Assembly: GCA_902780915.1 (NCBI GenBank)
Contig: CACZHK010000034.1
Span: forward strand, 1-43,679
DNA length: 43,679 nt
Reading direction: 5' to 3'
Source of the DNA: Pseudoselenomonas ruminantium
Lineage (GTDB): Bacteria > Bacillota > Negativicutes > Selenomonadales > Selenomonadaceae
Part shown: positions 1 to 7,534 of the stretch, piece by piece
Layout of the letters: each line of letters begins with the position of its first letter
Position numbering within the stretch: the first letter of the stretch is position 1
Translations under genes and position numbers: made by a program
The notes under the pieces: generated by a model
Database searches by the model: none
What the model saw: only the letters and a program-made list of their open reading frames with translations
Told to the model about the DNA's origin: nothing

Positions 1-231
1 TATAAGGGGTGGTGCCCATGTTTTTTCTGTAAACGGGTAAATTCTTATTTTCGAAAATACATGTAAATTAAACCATCGAGTTTTTCAACACGCCCTAAAA
101 GAATCTGTCAGCCACAATGTCTTATTAATAATTATGTTGTAGAAAGTCTCAACACTGCAATAATGATACAAAATTGGAGGTGTTCCGTTTTCCATTTAAA
201 CTCACTCCTAATAGTTCGTTAAGGGTGATAA

Positions 232-438
232 GCTTCCCAAATTGTACTCTACATTGACATAAATGATGTGAGCGCCATCGTTGAAAGACTGATTTAGCTC
301 TATGATGTTGCGTTCTATATGGAAATAACAGGGAATGATTCTAATAAAAAAGATTTGATTATTAATATGAAGACATACTTTCAAACGGATTTTGGTAGCA
401 GATTGTTTAAATCGTTAAGAAGTGAGAATCTCAAATAA
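232..438 (+). pseudogene. C-terminal remnant of an unknown gene
   Basis: One frame reads as plausible protein up to the TAA at 436-438 but is split by an in-frame TAG at 295-297. The part before the stop reads SQIVLYIDINDVSAIVERLI and the part after it starts LYDVAFYMEITGNDSNKK. The only ATG after the stop, at 319, would give a 39-residue peptide and has no convincing ribosome binding site. I do not recognise the family. The remaining bases from 1 to 231 show no gene on either strand that I can support. Confidence 0.3.
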
Positions 439-460
439 CTATATGGCATATACCAAACGT

Positions 461-488
461 AAAAGACAGCCTCAATAGGCTGTCTTTT
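461..488. terminator. Bidirectional hairpin terminator
   Basis: A 12-bp perfect stem, AAAAGACAGCCT paired with AGGCTGTCTTTT around a four-base loop, has A and T runs on either side. It sits just past the stop codon of the minus-strand Rpn-like gene and can serve transcripts from both sides. Confidence 0.85.
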
Positions 489-493
489 ATAAA

Positions 494-1459
494 TCAGTGA
501 GCAATGGTAATGCCATGTTTTTTCCCTATTTGTATGACTTCATCGATGGATATGTTGAAAGAATCTGCGATTTCCGCAAGTGGTTTGTTTTTCTTGATAT
601 TGCTTATGACAAGTTCTGTCAGCATTTCCAGACGCCCGCTAGCACGTCCTTTTTTTTCTCCTTCTTTTCGTCCTTTTTTTAACATTTTTTCTGAATGAAG
701 TTCGAGTATTTTGCCGCCCATGATGCGATTAACCTCCTTTTTAGTGATTTTCTTATCACGGAGCATGTATTCCGAGATTCGCTTGGCAAGTTGCATAATA
801 TCGGTGTAGATATCGGTTTGTTTGGTGTTTCTTGCATATGATTCGAACGTGGCAACCATTTCTTGTAAATCGGCTAACATGGCAGAGCGTTGTGCTGTGT
901 CTATTTCCATGGTATCAAATTGATCTTCATATCTCATGATATAGTATGGAATAAAGAGCCAAAGGTGCTTATGGAAAATATCTTCTAATGAGTATTCCTT
1001 GACCTTGATAACAGGTACGTTGTAGACAACTTCTTGTCCATCCGAGAATTCTACAGTCAGGGACAATACGTCAGGTGTGGAATTGTTGTGACGCAGATAA
1101 ATCACACCAGATTGTGGGAATTTGATATGGGAATAATCTTTTTGCTTGCGGGCACCTTCCAGCGCTATAGCGATGTCATATTCGAACATACGAATCGCCA
1201 TTGTTCCGTCGGGCCAGCTCTGACACTCCAGGTGATATAGTGAATCACCTATGCAGATAAGAGAATCGGTGATAATCTTGCCACCGATTTCCAGGTATTC
1301 GTTGCGAAGTTGTTGCAATTGAGTATTCTCATCGTAGTGGGTGTTATATGCTTCGTTGATGGCTGGGATTATGGTGGCAGGAATCTTCTGTATCATGGTA
1401 CGGTACACATCATCGAAGATGGTGCTGCTAGGCAGGTTGTTCTTCTGTATCTTCTTCAA
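494..1459 (-). CDS. Rpn-like PD-(D/E)XK nuclease / putative transposase family protein
   Basis: This 321-residue protein looks like the Rpn/PDDEXK_2 group (recombination-promoting nucleases, often annotated as putative transposase). The N-terminal half has the expected pattern of a core aspartate followed by the ExQ signature (DSLICIGDSLYHLECQ, about residues 65-80). The C-terminal third has the charged, helical, repeat-like segment KKGRKEGEKKGRASGR, typical of the family, then a helix-turn-helix-like tail (LAEIADSFNISIDEVIQIG). It starts with TTG, chosen for the upstream GGGAGGGG and the promoter at 1492-1520. It stands alone between a terminator and a relict toxin. Family members are thought to nick DNA and stimulate RecA-independent recombination; that role is not shown here. 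Two more members of the broader group lie at 41.2-43.3 kb. Confidence 0.7.
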   Translation of the reverse strand: MKKIQKNNLPSSTIFDDVYRTMIQKIPATIIPAINEAYNTHYDENTQLQQLRNEYLEIGGKIITDSLICIGDSLYHLECQSWPDGTMAIRMFEYDIAIALEGARKQKDYSHIKFPQSGVIYLRHNNSTPDVLSLTVEFSDGQEVVYNVPVIKVKEYSLEDIFHKHLWLFIPYYIMRYEDQFDTMEIDTAQRSAMLADLQEMVATFESYARNTKQTDIYTDIMQLAKRISEYMLRDKKITKKEVNRIMGGKILELHSEKMLKKGRKEGEKKGRASGRLEMLTELVISNIKKNKPLAEIADSFNISIDEVIQIGKKHGITIAH

Positions 1460-1491
1460 ATCCTGTCCCCTCCCTTTTATCTATGCCTATA

Positions 1492-1520
1492 TTATATCGC
1501 TTCGAGGAGGTGTTTTCAAT
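1492..1520 (-). promoter_or_regulatory. Promoter of the Rpn-like gene
   Basis: On the minus strand TTGAAA and a perfect TATAAT are separated by 17 bp. The -10 box ends about 30 bp before the TTG start. Confidence 0.7.
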
Positions 1521-1544
1521 AGAGTGAAAATTACAACAAGGTTT

Positions 1545-1586
1545 TTAGAAGTCTTCCCATGCCTCATCGGACCATGACTTTATCAT
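1545..1586 (-). pseudogene. Relict YoeB/Txe toxin, 13 codons
   Basis: The ATG overlaps the antitoxin stop codon (ATGA), as in intact toxin-antitoxin operons. The first residues, MIKSWSDEAWEDF, match the start of Txe/YoeB mRNA interferases, which typically begin with a WSDEAWEDY-like stretch. A TAA follows at once. The next 90 bp downstream, up to the neighbouring Rpn-like gene, do not continue the toxin. YoeB proteins are about 85 residues long with their catalytic residues in the second half, so this fragment cannot be a nuclease. Recognition rests on a short match but the position is exactly right. Confidence 0.6.
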
Positions 1587-1843
1587 AGGTCTGCCTCATC
1601 ATGGACAGTTCCCTGCCCTGCTTCCAGCTGGGCGATGGATTTTTTGAGCCTGGTTTGGTTTGCTTCGCTGTAAAACGGATCAGCTGGTGCTGATACATCA
1701 AAGGGTATGCGGCGCTCATAGATTACTTTCTTGGCAAAGATAGTGAAAGCCGTGGTCAGGTTCATGCCCATTGCCTTGCAAATGTTTTCCATCTCGTGCT
1801 TCAAAGCAGCATCCATGCGCAGATTGATTGTTGCTTGTGCCAT
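1583..1843 (-). CDS. RelB/DinJ family antitoxin
   Basis: A ribbon-helix-helix antitoxin of 86 residues starting MAQATINLRMDAALKHEM. The short beta strand (ATINLRMD) is followed by two helices containing MGMNLTTAFTIFAKKV, the usual RelB/DinJ layout. The ATG at 1843 was chosen over an upstream in-frame GTG because GGAGGTG lies seven bases before it. It would neutralise the downstream toxin and repress its own promoter, where a palindrome overlaps the -35 box. The partner toxin is only a 13-codon relic, so the gene is now an orphan. Confidence 0.85.
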   Translation of the reverse strand: MAQATINLRMDAALKHEMENICKAMGMNLTTAFTIFAKKVIYERRIPFDVSAPADPFYSEANQTRLKKSIAQLEAGQGTVHDEADL

Positions 1844-1862
1844 ACTCAACACCTCCACCTTA

Positions 1863-1905
1863 ATTATACATAGTTTATATATACAACGTAAAGATTTATC
1901 TTTAC
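1863..1905 (-). promoter_or_regulatory. Antitoxin promoter with palindromic operator
   Basis: On the minus strand the -35 is TTTACG (1887-1892), the spacer 18 bp and the -10 TATAAT (1863-1868). The perfect palindrome GTAAAGATTTATCTTTAC at 1888-1905 covers the -35 box, as expected for autorepression by a ribbon-helix-helix antitoxin. Confidence 0.7.
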
Positions 1906-1918
1906 ATTTCTACATCGA

Positions 1919-2106
1919 ACCACACAGGTTACCACACAGGCTGCCACACAAGCTGCCACACAAGCTGAAACTCCATAAGCCCAAGAGGACATCCCCTGCG
2001 ATGCTCTCTTGGGCTTATTTGTCGTGTTCGAATTCAAGGAGGCAAATATCCATGCAAAATCAAAATATCACAGATTCTTTCAAGGGCAAGACCCTGGTGC
2101 TTACTG
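1919..2106 (+). repeat. Copy 1 of a 188-bp diverged direct repeat
   Basis: This stretch matches 2649-2834 with scattered differences. Each copy carries, in order, a protein tail rich in T, Q and A (TTQAATQA-like, ending in P then TAA), a hairpin terminator, and the ribosome binding site and first codons of a sugar-nucleotide dehydratase ([15 protein letters not shown]). The 12-13-bp tandem units (CCACACAAGCTG type) are coding repeats of the lost gene's end. Confidence 0.85.
1975..2018 (+). terminator. Hairpin terminator, copy 1
   Basis: A 13-bp perfect stem (ATAAGCCCAAGAG with CTCTTGGGCTTAT) with an 18-base loop follows the TAA of the T/Q/A-rich protein tail. It recurs at 2705-2747. Confidence 0.65.
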
Positions 2107-2648
2107 GTGGCACGGGGTCTTTTTCTAATTCCGTGCTGAAGCATTTCATCACCAGCGACCTTGCCGAGATCCGCATCTTCAGCCGGGATGAGAAGAAGCA
2201 GGATACTATGCGGCATATCCTGCAGGCTCGTTATCCGGAGCATTGTGGGAAGGTGAAGTTCTTTATCGGGGATGTGCGGAATCTGGAGTCTGTGCGGGAT
2301 GTGATGCACAAGGCGGACTTTGTGTTCCATAGCGCTGCCCTGAAAGAGGTGCCCAGCTGCGAGTTTTTCCCCATTGAGGCGGTGAAGACCAATATCCTGG
2401 GCATCATGGGGGGATGCCCCCCAAGTCACCCCCATGATACCCTCCAAGTTGAGATTGGCGATTATGACAAACTGCTTGACTTCTGCTCAGTCCCCAGAAG
2501 CCGTATTGAAATGATGGACTTTATGGAGCTGACAAATAGAAGGCATTTCTGGGCGCATTATTTGAAGCCGTTACTTGAATCTGAACGGTTGCTTATGACA
2601 ATTCCAGACAAACCATCAAGCCCAAAACAAAAGTACCAAAAGCGGTAA
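2052..2648 (+). pseudogene. Truncated UDP-GlcNAc 4,6-dehydratase-like gene fused to an unrelated tail
   Basis: The ATG at 2052 follows AAGGAGG. Residues 1 to about 117 match extended short-chain dehydrogenases of the PseB/CapE/WbjB group: the Rossmann motif TGGTGSF, then FSRDEKKQ and GDVRNLESV, then the AALKEVPSCEFFP stretch. After NILGIMG the family sequence stops, before the active-site region. The frame then runs through a low-similarity linker into a winged-helix-like tail ending LLMTIPDKPSSPKQKYQKR, which resembles the C-terminus of AlbA_2/AAA_4 (RecG-like) proteins and the fragment at 7535. It is a deletion product joining two unrelated genes. A 198-residue protein could be made but would not be an active dehydratase. 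Confidence 0.7.
2403..2438. repeat. Inverted repeat at the fusion point
   Basis: ATCATGGGGG at 2403-2412 is the exact reverse complement of CCCCCATGAT at 2429-2438. The pair lies precisely where the dehydratase sequence ends, so it may have promoted the deletion. Confidence 0.6.
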
Positions 2649-2704
2649 GCAAAACAGGCTACCACACAGGCTACCACAAAGGCTGCCACACAAGCTAAAA
2701 TTCC

Positions 2705-2747
2705 ATAAGCCCAAGAGACATCCCCTGCGATGCGCTCTTGGGCTTAT
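2705..2747 (+). terminator. Hairpin terminator, copy 2
   Basis: Same 13-bp stem as at 1975-2018, with a 17-base loop. Confidence 0.65.
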
Positions 2748-2780
2748 TTGTCGTGTTCAAATCCAAGGAGGCAAATACCC

Positions 2781-2828
2781 ATGCAAAATCAATCCATTAC
2801 AGATTCCTTCAAAGGCAAGACCCTGTGC
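2781..2828 (+). pseudogene. Second dehydratase start, cut after about 15 codons
   Basis: After AAGGAGG, an ATG begins [15 protein letters not shown], nearly identical to the start of the gene at 2052. Similarity ends there and the frame moves into unrelated sequence. This is a gene-start relic left by the same rearrangement. Confidence 0.65.
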
Positions 2829-2883
2829 TCACTGTTCCTTTCTGTGCAGATGATGTCAGCCTGCGATATGCCCTTGCGCAAGG

Positions 2884-2933
2884 AAAAGCCCCGTCTTTTG
2901 TTGCTGTTAGCGTCAAAAAGGCGGGACTTTTTT
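2884..2933 (+). terminator. Nested hairpin terminator upstream of ugd
   Basis: AAAAGCCCCG (2884-2893) pairs with CGGGACTTTT (2922-2931) with one mismatch, and a T run follows. The loop contains the 19-bp palindrome at 2898-2916. It would insulate ugd from upstream readthrough. Confidence 0.55.
2898..2916. promoter_or_regulatory. Palindrome TTGTTGCTGTTAGCGTCAA, site 1
   Basis: An interrupted palindrome (TTG, GCT / AGC, CAA) that recurs at 3024-3042 with only two changed bases, both in its centre. Possible operator for the XRE domain of the downstream gene, by inference. Confidence 0.45.
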
Positions 2934-2971
2934 ATACGCATATTTATCTTTGCTGGATTCATAAGATTTCC

Positions 2972-3000
2972 TTGCTTCTTTTCCCTGGCGTTGCTATACT
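2972..3000 (+). promoter_or_regulatory. Promoter of ugd
   Basis: TTGCTT and TATACT are separated by 17 bp, 55 bp upstream of the ATG. Confidence 0.65.
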
Positions 3001-3023
3001 GGTTACAGGCAAATATCAGATTT

Positions 3024-3042
3024 TTGTTGCTAATAGCGTCAA
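3024..3042. promoter_or_regulatory. Palindrome TTGTTGCTAATAGCGTCAA, site 2
   Basis: Second copy of the palindrome at 2898, 126 bp downstream of it. It lies in the leader and touches the AAGGAG ribosome binding site (3041-3046). It could act as an operator or as an RNA hairpin limiting ribosome access. Confidence 0.45.
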
Positions 3043-3055
3043 GGAGAAATACACT

Positions 3056-4549
3056 ATGAAGCATTTGTCAAAGAAGCTGCTGGCAGAGCTGGTGGCTGGC
3101 AGGCGGAAGACCCTGGGCATGTCTCAGGCGGCTTTGTCCGAAAAGACCGGCATCAACCGTTCCATTCTTTCCCGTCTGGAAATGGAGGACTACAGTCCTT
3201 CGGTGGATCAGCTGCTCACACTGTCTGAGGTGCTGGGATTCAAGGTGGCAGAGGTGCTGCTGGAGGATGCGGTGCCGGAGACTGCCGTGGAGAGGAAGAA
3301 GATTGCTGTGGCAGGGACGGGCTATGTAGGCCTTTCCCTGGCGGTGCTCCTTTCCCAGCATCACGAAGTGACGGCAGTGGACATCCTGCCGGAGAAGGTG
3401 GCGAAGCTGAACAGCTGGCAGAGTCCCATCCAGGATGAGTACATCGAGAAATACCTGGCCGAACATGAGGAAAGGCAGCTTTCCCTCAAGGCCACTACCG
3501 AAGGTGCAGAGGCCTATGCCGGGGCGGATTTCATCATCGTGGCTGCTCCCACCAACTATGACCCCAAGACAAATTTCTTTGACTGCAGCGCCGTGGAGTC
3601 TGTGCTGGCACTGGTAAAGGAAGTCACAGCCAAGCGGAAAGTCCCTCCCACAGTGGTCATCAAATCCACGGTGCCCGTAGGCTACACCCGTCATGTGCGG
3701 GAGAAGATGGGCATGGAAAATATCATCTTCAGCCCCGAGTTTTTGCGTGAATCCAAGGCGCTCTATGACAATCTCTATCCCAGCCGCATCATTGTGGGCA
3801 CGGATGAAAGGAACCAGGAGGCCGCTCAGGTCTTTGCCGCTCTGCTGCAGCAGGGAGCTATCAAGCAGGGCATTCCCACCCTTTTCATGGAAAGCACCGA
3901 GGCTGAGGCCACGAAGCTTTTCGTCAATACCTATCTGGCCCTGCGTGTTTCCTACTTCAATGAGCTGGACACCTATGCCGAGGTGAAGGGCTTGCAAACT
4001 GACCACATCATCAAGGGGGTCTGCCTGGATCCCCGGGTGGGCGACTATTACAACAACCCCTCCTTTGGCTATGGCGGCTACTGCTTGCCCAAGGACACCA
4101 AGCAACTGCTGGCCAACTATCGGGATGTGCCGGAGAACCTCATCCAGGCCATCGTGGAGTCCAACCGCACCCGCAAGGATTTCATCGCTGACAGGGTGCT
4201 GGAAATAGCCGGTACCTACACGGCCTCTTCCAAGTATGACAAAGCTCAGGAAGCCCGCCAGAGGGAGCGCATCGTAGGAGTCTACCGCCTGACCATGAAG
4301 AAGGGCAGCGACAATTTCCGCCAGTCCTCTATCCAGGGTGTCATGAAGCGCATCAAGGCCAAGGGCGCTACCGTGGTGATCTACGAGCCGGCCATGGAGG
4401 ACGGCTCCACCTTCTTTGGCTCCCTGGTGGTGAATGATCTGAAGAAATTCAAGCAGATGTGCGGCTGCATCATCGCCAACCGCTACGATGCGGTGCTGGA
4501 TGATGTGGCAGGCAAGGTATATACCCGGGATCTGTTCAGGAGAGATTGA
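3056..4549 (+). CDS. ugd: XRE helix-turn-helix / UDP-glucose 6-dehydrogenase fusion
   Basis: This 497-residue protein would oxidise UDP-glucose to UDP-glucuronate with two NAD+. Residues 8-70 form an XRE-type helix-turn-helix ([21 protein letters not shown]). From residue 82 a complete UDP-glucose/GDP-mannose dehydrogenase follows: NAD-binding GTGYVG at 87-92, SPEFLRE at 226-232, the [11 protein letters not shown] helix with Lys287 and Asn291, and the catalytic cysteine in GYCLPKD (Cys343). Normal members lack the DNA-binding head and are about 390-450 residues long. The ATG at 3056 was chosen for AAGGAG ten bases upstream and the promoter at 2972. The epimerase follows three bases after the stop, so UDP-galacturonate is the likely end product for capsule or LPS. 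Two palindromes upstream are candidate self-binding sites. Confidence 0.9.
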   Translation: MKHLSKKLLAELVAGRRKTLGMSQAALSEKTGINRSILSRLEMEDYSPSVDQLLTLSEVLGFKVAEVLLEDAVPETAVERKKIAVAGTGYVGLSLAVLLSQHHEVTAVDILPEKVAKLNSWQSPIQDEYIEKYLAEHEERQLSLKATTEGAEAYAGADFIIVAAPTNYDPKTNFFDCSAVESVLALVKEVTAKRKVPPTVVIKSTVPVGYTRHVREKMGMENIIFSPEFLRESKALYDNLYPSRIIVGTDERNQEAAQVFAALLQQGAIKQGIPTLFMESTEAEATKLFVNTYLALRVSYFNELDTYAEVKGLQTDHIIKGVCLDPRVGDYYNNPSFGYGGYCLPKDTKQLLANYRDVPENLIQAIVESNRTRKDFIADRVLEIAGTYTASSKYDKAQEARQRERIVGVYRLTMKKGSDNFRQSSIQGVMKRIKAKGATVVIYEPAMEDGSTFFGSLVVNDLKKFKQMCGCIIANRYDAVLDDVAGKVYTRDLFRRD

Positions 4550-4552
4550 GAT

Positions 4553-5617
4553 ATGCAGAAAATAGATTTGAACGGCAAAAACATCCTAGTCACCGGCTCC
4601 CCCGGCTTCGTAGGAGCCAACCTGGTGCTGCGGCTGCTGCAGGACTTGGCAGGTGGCAGGGTCGTCAGCCTGGACAATATGAACGCTTACTACGACCCTG
4701 CCTTGAAGGAATACCGGCTGCAGCTGATAGAAAAGGCCGCCAGCAGTGCCGGGGCAGAGCATATTTTTGTCAAAGGCTCCATCGGCGACAAGAGGCTGGT
4801 GGAGAGCCTTTTTGAGAAATACCATTTCGACGTGGTGGTGAATCTGGCCGCCCAGGCGGGGGTGCGCTACTCCATAGACCATCCTGATGTGTATATGGAG
4901 TCAAACGTCATGGGCTTCTACAACATCCTGGAGGCCTGCCGCCACTATCCCGTGGAGCATCTGGTCTACGCCTCCAGCTCCTCTGTCTACGGGGGCAACA
5001 AGAAGGTGCCCTTCGCCACGGAGGACAAAGTGGATCATCCCGTGTCCCTCTACGCCGCCACCAAGAAGAGCAACGAGCTCCTGGCCCACGCCTATAGCAA
5101 GCTCTACAACATTCCCTCCACGGGCCTGCGCTTCTTCACGGTCTACGGCCCCGCCGGCCGCCCGGATATGTTCTACTTCTCCGCCACCAATAAGCTGGCT
5201 GCGGGGGAAAAAATCAAGATTTTCAACTACGGCAAAATGCGCCGGGACTTCACCTATATCGACGATATCGTGGAAGGCGTCTACCGGGTCATGCAGGGAG
5301 CTCCTGAGAAAAAGCAGGGCGAGGACGGCCTGCCCATCCCACCTTACGCTGTCTACAACATCGGCGGCGGCCAGCCGGAAAACCTCCTGGACTTCATCAG
5401 CACCCTGCAGGAGGAACTGGTAAGCGCCGGCGTCCTCCCCCCAGACTACGACTTCGCAGCCCACAGGCAACTGGTAGGCATGCAGCCAGGGGACGTGCCT
5501 GTCACCTACGCCGACGCCAGCGCTCTGGAAAGGGACTACGGCTTCACGCCGAAAATCGGGATAAGGGAAGGGCTGAGGAAATTCGCCCAGTGGTATAGGG
5601 AGTACTACGTCAAATAA
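4553..5617 (+). CDS. UDP-glucuronate 4-epimerase (NAD-dependent epimerase family)
   Basis: A 354-residue extended short-chain dehydrogenase of the UDP-glucuronate epimerase group. The NAD-binding motif is TGSPGFVG (residues 14-21), with Ser in place of the more usual Gly. SSSSVYG (about 141-147) and catalytic YAATK (Tyr167, Lys171) follow. LNxMNxYYDPxLKxxRL near residue 40 and RFFTVYGPxGRPDM near 190 are typical of enzymes that convert UDP-glucuronate to UDP-galacturonate. The ATG lies three bases after ugd, with AGGAG inside the end of that gene, so the two are translated from one message. A strong terminator follows. A UDP-glucose 4-epimerase is the main alternative but is less likely given the neighbour. 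Confidence 0.85.
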   Translation: MQKIDLNGKNILVTGSPGFVGANLVLRLLQDLAGGRVVSLDNMNAYYDPALKEYRLQLIEKAASSAGAEHIFVKGSIGDKRLVESLFEKYHFDVVVNLAAQAGVRYSIDHPDVYMESNVMGFYNILEACRHYPVEHLVYASSSSVYGGNKKVPFATEDKVDHPVSLYAATKKSNELLAHAYSKLYNIPSTGLRFFTVYGPAGRPDMFYFSATNKLAAGEKIKIFNYGKMRRDFTYIDDIVEGVYRVMQGAPEKKQGEDGLPIPPYAVYNIGGGQPENLLDFISTLQEELVSAGVLPPDYDFAAHRQLVGMQPGDVPVTYADASALERDYGFTPKIGIREGLRKFAQWYREYYVK

Positions 5618-5630
5618 GTTCATAACGCAA

Positions 5631-5684
5631 AGGCCCGGCCAGGCATCGCTCGTGAGAGTGGTGCCTGGCCGGGCCTCTTCTTTT
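5631..5684. terminator. Strong hairpin terminator
   Basis: The 15-bp perfect stem AGGCCCGGCCAGGCA / TGCCTGGCCGGGCCT is followed by CTTCTTTT. It ends the ugd-epimerase operon and lies 12 bp past the stop of the opposing nuclease gene. Confidence 0.9.
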
Positions 5685-5696
5685 AAATACATCATA

Positions 5697-6290
5697 TTAT
5701 TTTGCGGTTACTTTAATTTCGGAGGCAGAGTAATATTTCCTCTTGCAGGTTGCAGAATCCTCCACTATCACTTGGCAAGCCAGCCATGAGAGTTTATTCT
5801 TTATACTCATAGTCAAGCTGTGCATGATCATTTCTTTGCTCCTGCTGGGTGTACCAAAATCCCCCTCAAGAAACAAAATGATTTTTATAGCGGGTAATGG
5901 ACGGCGTGTAATGCTATCCCCAAAGCGCTTCGAAAATGCTGCGGATTCGGCATTTTCACATTGTGTATAAGCTCCTGTCAGGCAAGCCAATGTCATAGCC
6001 ACTTTTTCCGAAACTTCAATATCCAAACTGCTCCTATGCGATGTATCAGTTGCAGTGTTGGTGGTCATGAGTTTACTGTTGTTCGGAAATATTCTCCAGC
6101 GGTTATTTCTTTCATCTCCTTGGCAATTTTTAACTTCCACAAGTATGATGCAATCTTTGCTTACTGCTAAAAAATCAACACCTTTTCCATGGGGGAGCTT
6201 GCTAAATCGCTCTCGATAAAAAGGCAAATCATCAAACTTGTTCACCACAAATCCTTGTGCAAAAGAAAAGTCTAAACCGCTTTCAATCAC
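5697..6290 (-). CDS. PD-(D/E)XK nuclease-like partner of an ATPase
   Basis: About 197 residues. Residues 37-54 read GVDFLAVSKDCIILVEVK: Asp39 and Glu52-x-Lys54 form the PD-(D/E)XK spacing used by restriction-type nucleases, with hydrophobic strands around them. The rest is not recognisable to me. The GTG start at 6290 was preferred to ATGs further upstream because it overlaps the ATPase stop (GTGATTGA) and has AGGAG about ten bases before it; the longer frame would run 80 bases into the ATPase. The tight overlap implies coupled translation and a joint function. ATPase-nuclease pairs of this shape are common in anti-phage defence (Septu and PARIS are analogues in architecture, not homology). 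Nuclease activity is inferred from one motif. Confidence 0.6.
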   Translation of the reverse strand: MIESGLDFSFAQGFVVNKFDDLPFYRERFSKLPHGKGVDFLAVSKDCIILVEVKNCQGDERNNRWRIFPNNSKLMTTNTATDTSHRSSLDIEVSEKVAMTLACLTGAYTQCENAESAAFSKRFGDSITRRPLPAIKIILFLEGDFGTPSRSKEMIMHSLTMSIKNKLSWLACQVIVEDSATCKRKYYSASEIKVTAK

Positions 6291-7347
6291 GATAAAACAA
6301 CTCCTGTTCACGGTAATAAACATCATTGAATTCATCCATGATAGAATTGTGTTCCAAATCACTTACATAATCCTGCTTCTCCACAGAAATAACCTTTTCA
6401 TCATCATCAAAGAATAAAGAAAAGTAACTCACATCCAGCCCCTTGTCTTTTCGTTTCAGAAAATCAAAGGCTTGTTGGACAAAATAACTGTGCGTTGCTA
6501 TAAATATCTGCACACCCATTTTAGACAACTCACCCAGCACCTGAGCTAAAGGCAGTAACATTTTTGGGTTCATATTTCCTTCAGGTTCATCCCAGAAAAG
6601 TATGGTGTTTTCATTCAAACTCCCCGACCTCAAGAGATACATAAGGGTTGCTAGCTTTCTATACCCCTCGGAAAGCAATCCCATTTCAAATGATTCTTTG
6701 CCATTTGTATCTAGATAAAACTTACCATTGTTCTGTTTTACATCGCCATCTATAAGTTTCGATAAATCACGTATGATTTTTTCCTGCCCGCCACCACCAA
6801 CTTGTTTTTTTAGTGGCTTTTCAAGCAAGTAACACAAATCAGCATAGGTTTCTTCAAAAGCAATTTCATACTCCCTATAGATGGAACCAAAGTTTTCGGT
6901 AGAAGAAATGATTTCCTTGGGAGGTATGTAAATTGAGTTGGGGAAGGAAATACTTGAAGCGTTTGCATCAAATCCCACTTCTATTTTATTAGGAGATTGT
7001 TTCGCAAAAAATAATGTTGCACTATTTCCATTATCGTAGTAAATTTTCACCAGACCTTTGTCGTTGCCATGTTTTTTGTTTATCAGATGTCCCAGATCGT
7101 GTTCATCTGGTCTGAACACACCAATGAATTTATTGCTAAATATACGCTCCACATTATCATACGGTGTTTTTACCTTTTGAGATTCAACCAGCGCCCTCGA
7201 AAAAGAATACATAGCTTTCAACAAAACCGTCTTACCTGTGGAATTTGTTCCAGATATTACATTCACGCCTGGTGAAAAATCAGTCCGTAATTTCTCAAAT
7301 ATCATAAAATTTTCCAGCGATACGGCACGTATTTTATGTTGAAGCAT
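6283..7347 (-). CDS. SMC/ABC-like AAA ATPase (AAA_15/AAA_21 type), candidate defence ATPase
   Basis: A 354-residue ATPase with every motif of the OLD/RecF-like ABC class: Walker A GTNSTGKT (33-40), signature LLSEGYRKL (224-232), Walker B ILFWDEPE (249-256) and the H-loop in ATHSYF (His286). The region between has a short insertion (about 80-220) rather than a long coiled coil, as in defence ATPases of the AAA_15/AAA_21 group. GGAGG lies seven bases before the ATG, and a promoter lies at 7409-7436. The nuclease-like gene overlaps its end. Probably the sensor or motor of a two-protein system, by analogy with Septu and PARIS ATPases; the trigger is unknown. Confidence 0.8.
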   Translation of the reverse strand: MLQHKIRAVSLENFMIFEKLRTDFSPGVNVISGTNSTGKTVLLKAMYSFSRALVESQKVKTPYDNVERIFSNKFIGVFRPDEHDLGHLINKKHGNDKGLVKIYYDNGNSATLFFAKQSPNKIEVGFDANASSISFPNSIYIPPKEIISSTENFGSIYREYEIAFEETYADLCYLLEKPLKKQVGGGGQEKIIRDLSKLIDGDVKQNNGKFYLDTNGKESFEMGLLSEGYRKLATLMYLLRSGSLNENTILFWDEPEGNMNPKMLLPLAQVLGELSKMGVQIFIATHSYFVQQAFDFLKRKDKGLDVSYFSLFFDDDEKVISVEKQDYVSDLEHNSIMDEFNDVYYREQELFYRD

Positions 7348-7408
7348 ACCTCAGCCTCCATTCACATCTATGCAAATGCACTTTCTAACCGCTGCGACAT
7401 CTATCTAA

Positions 7409-7436
7409 AGTGTAGCAGAATAGCCAGAAAAAGCAA
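7409..7436 (-). promoter_or_regulatory. Promoter of the ATPase-nuclease operon
   Basis: On the minus strand TTGCTT and TACACT are 16 bp apart, about 60 bp before the ATPase ATG. Confidence 0.6.
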
Positions 7437-7534
7437 TACCTTTCAAGATACTGTGCAGGGGCGTTTCATAAATTTGCATGTGATTGCAACCATTGCCCTC
7501 CCCTCTGAGGAAGGCTTAACTTAATGACATTGCC

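Larger units (their letters stand above)
2649..2834 (+). repeat. Copy 2 of the diverged direct repeat
   Basis: Same layout as the copy at 1919-2106: T/Q/A-rich protein tail ending in TAA, terminator hairpin, AAGGAGG, and the first codons of the dehydratase. Differences are scattered, so the duplication is not recent. Confidence 0.85.

Noticed and set aside
1731..2051. Protein-like frame with HKLPHRL repeats leading into the dehydratase
   Set aside because: It runs antisense through the antitoxin and reads the CCACACAAGCT units out of their natural frame; the true start is the ATG at 2052.
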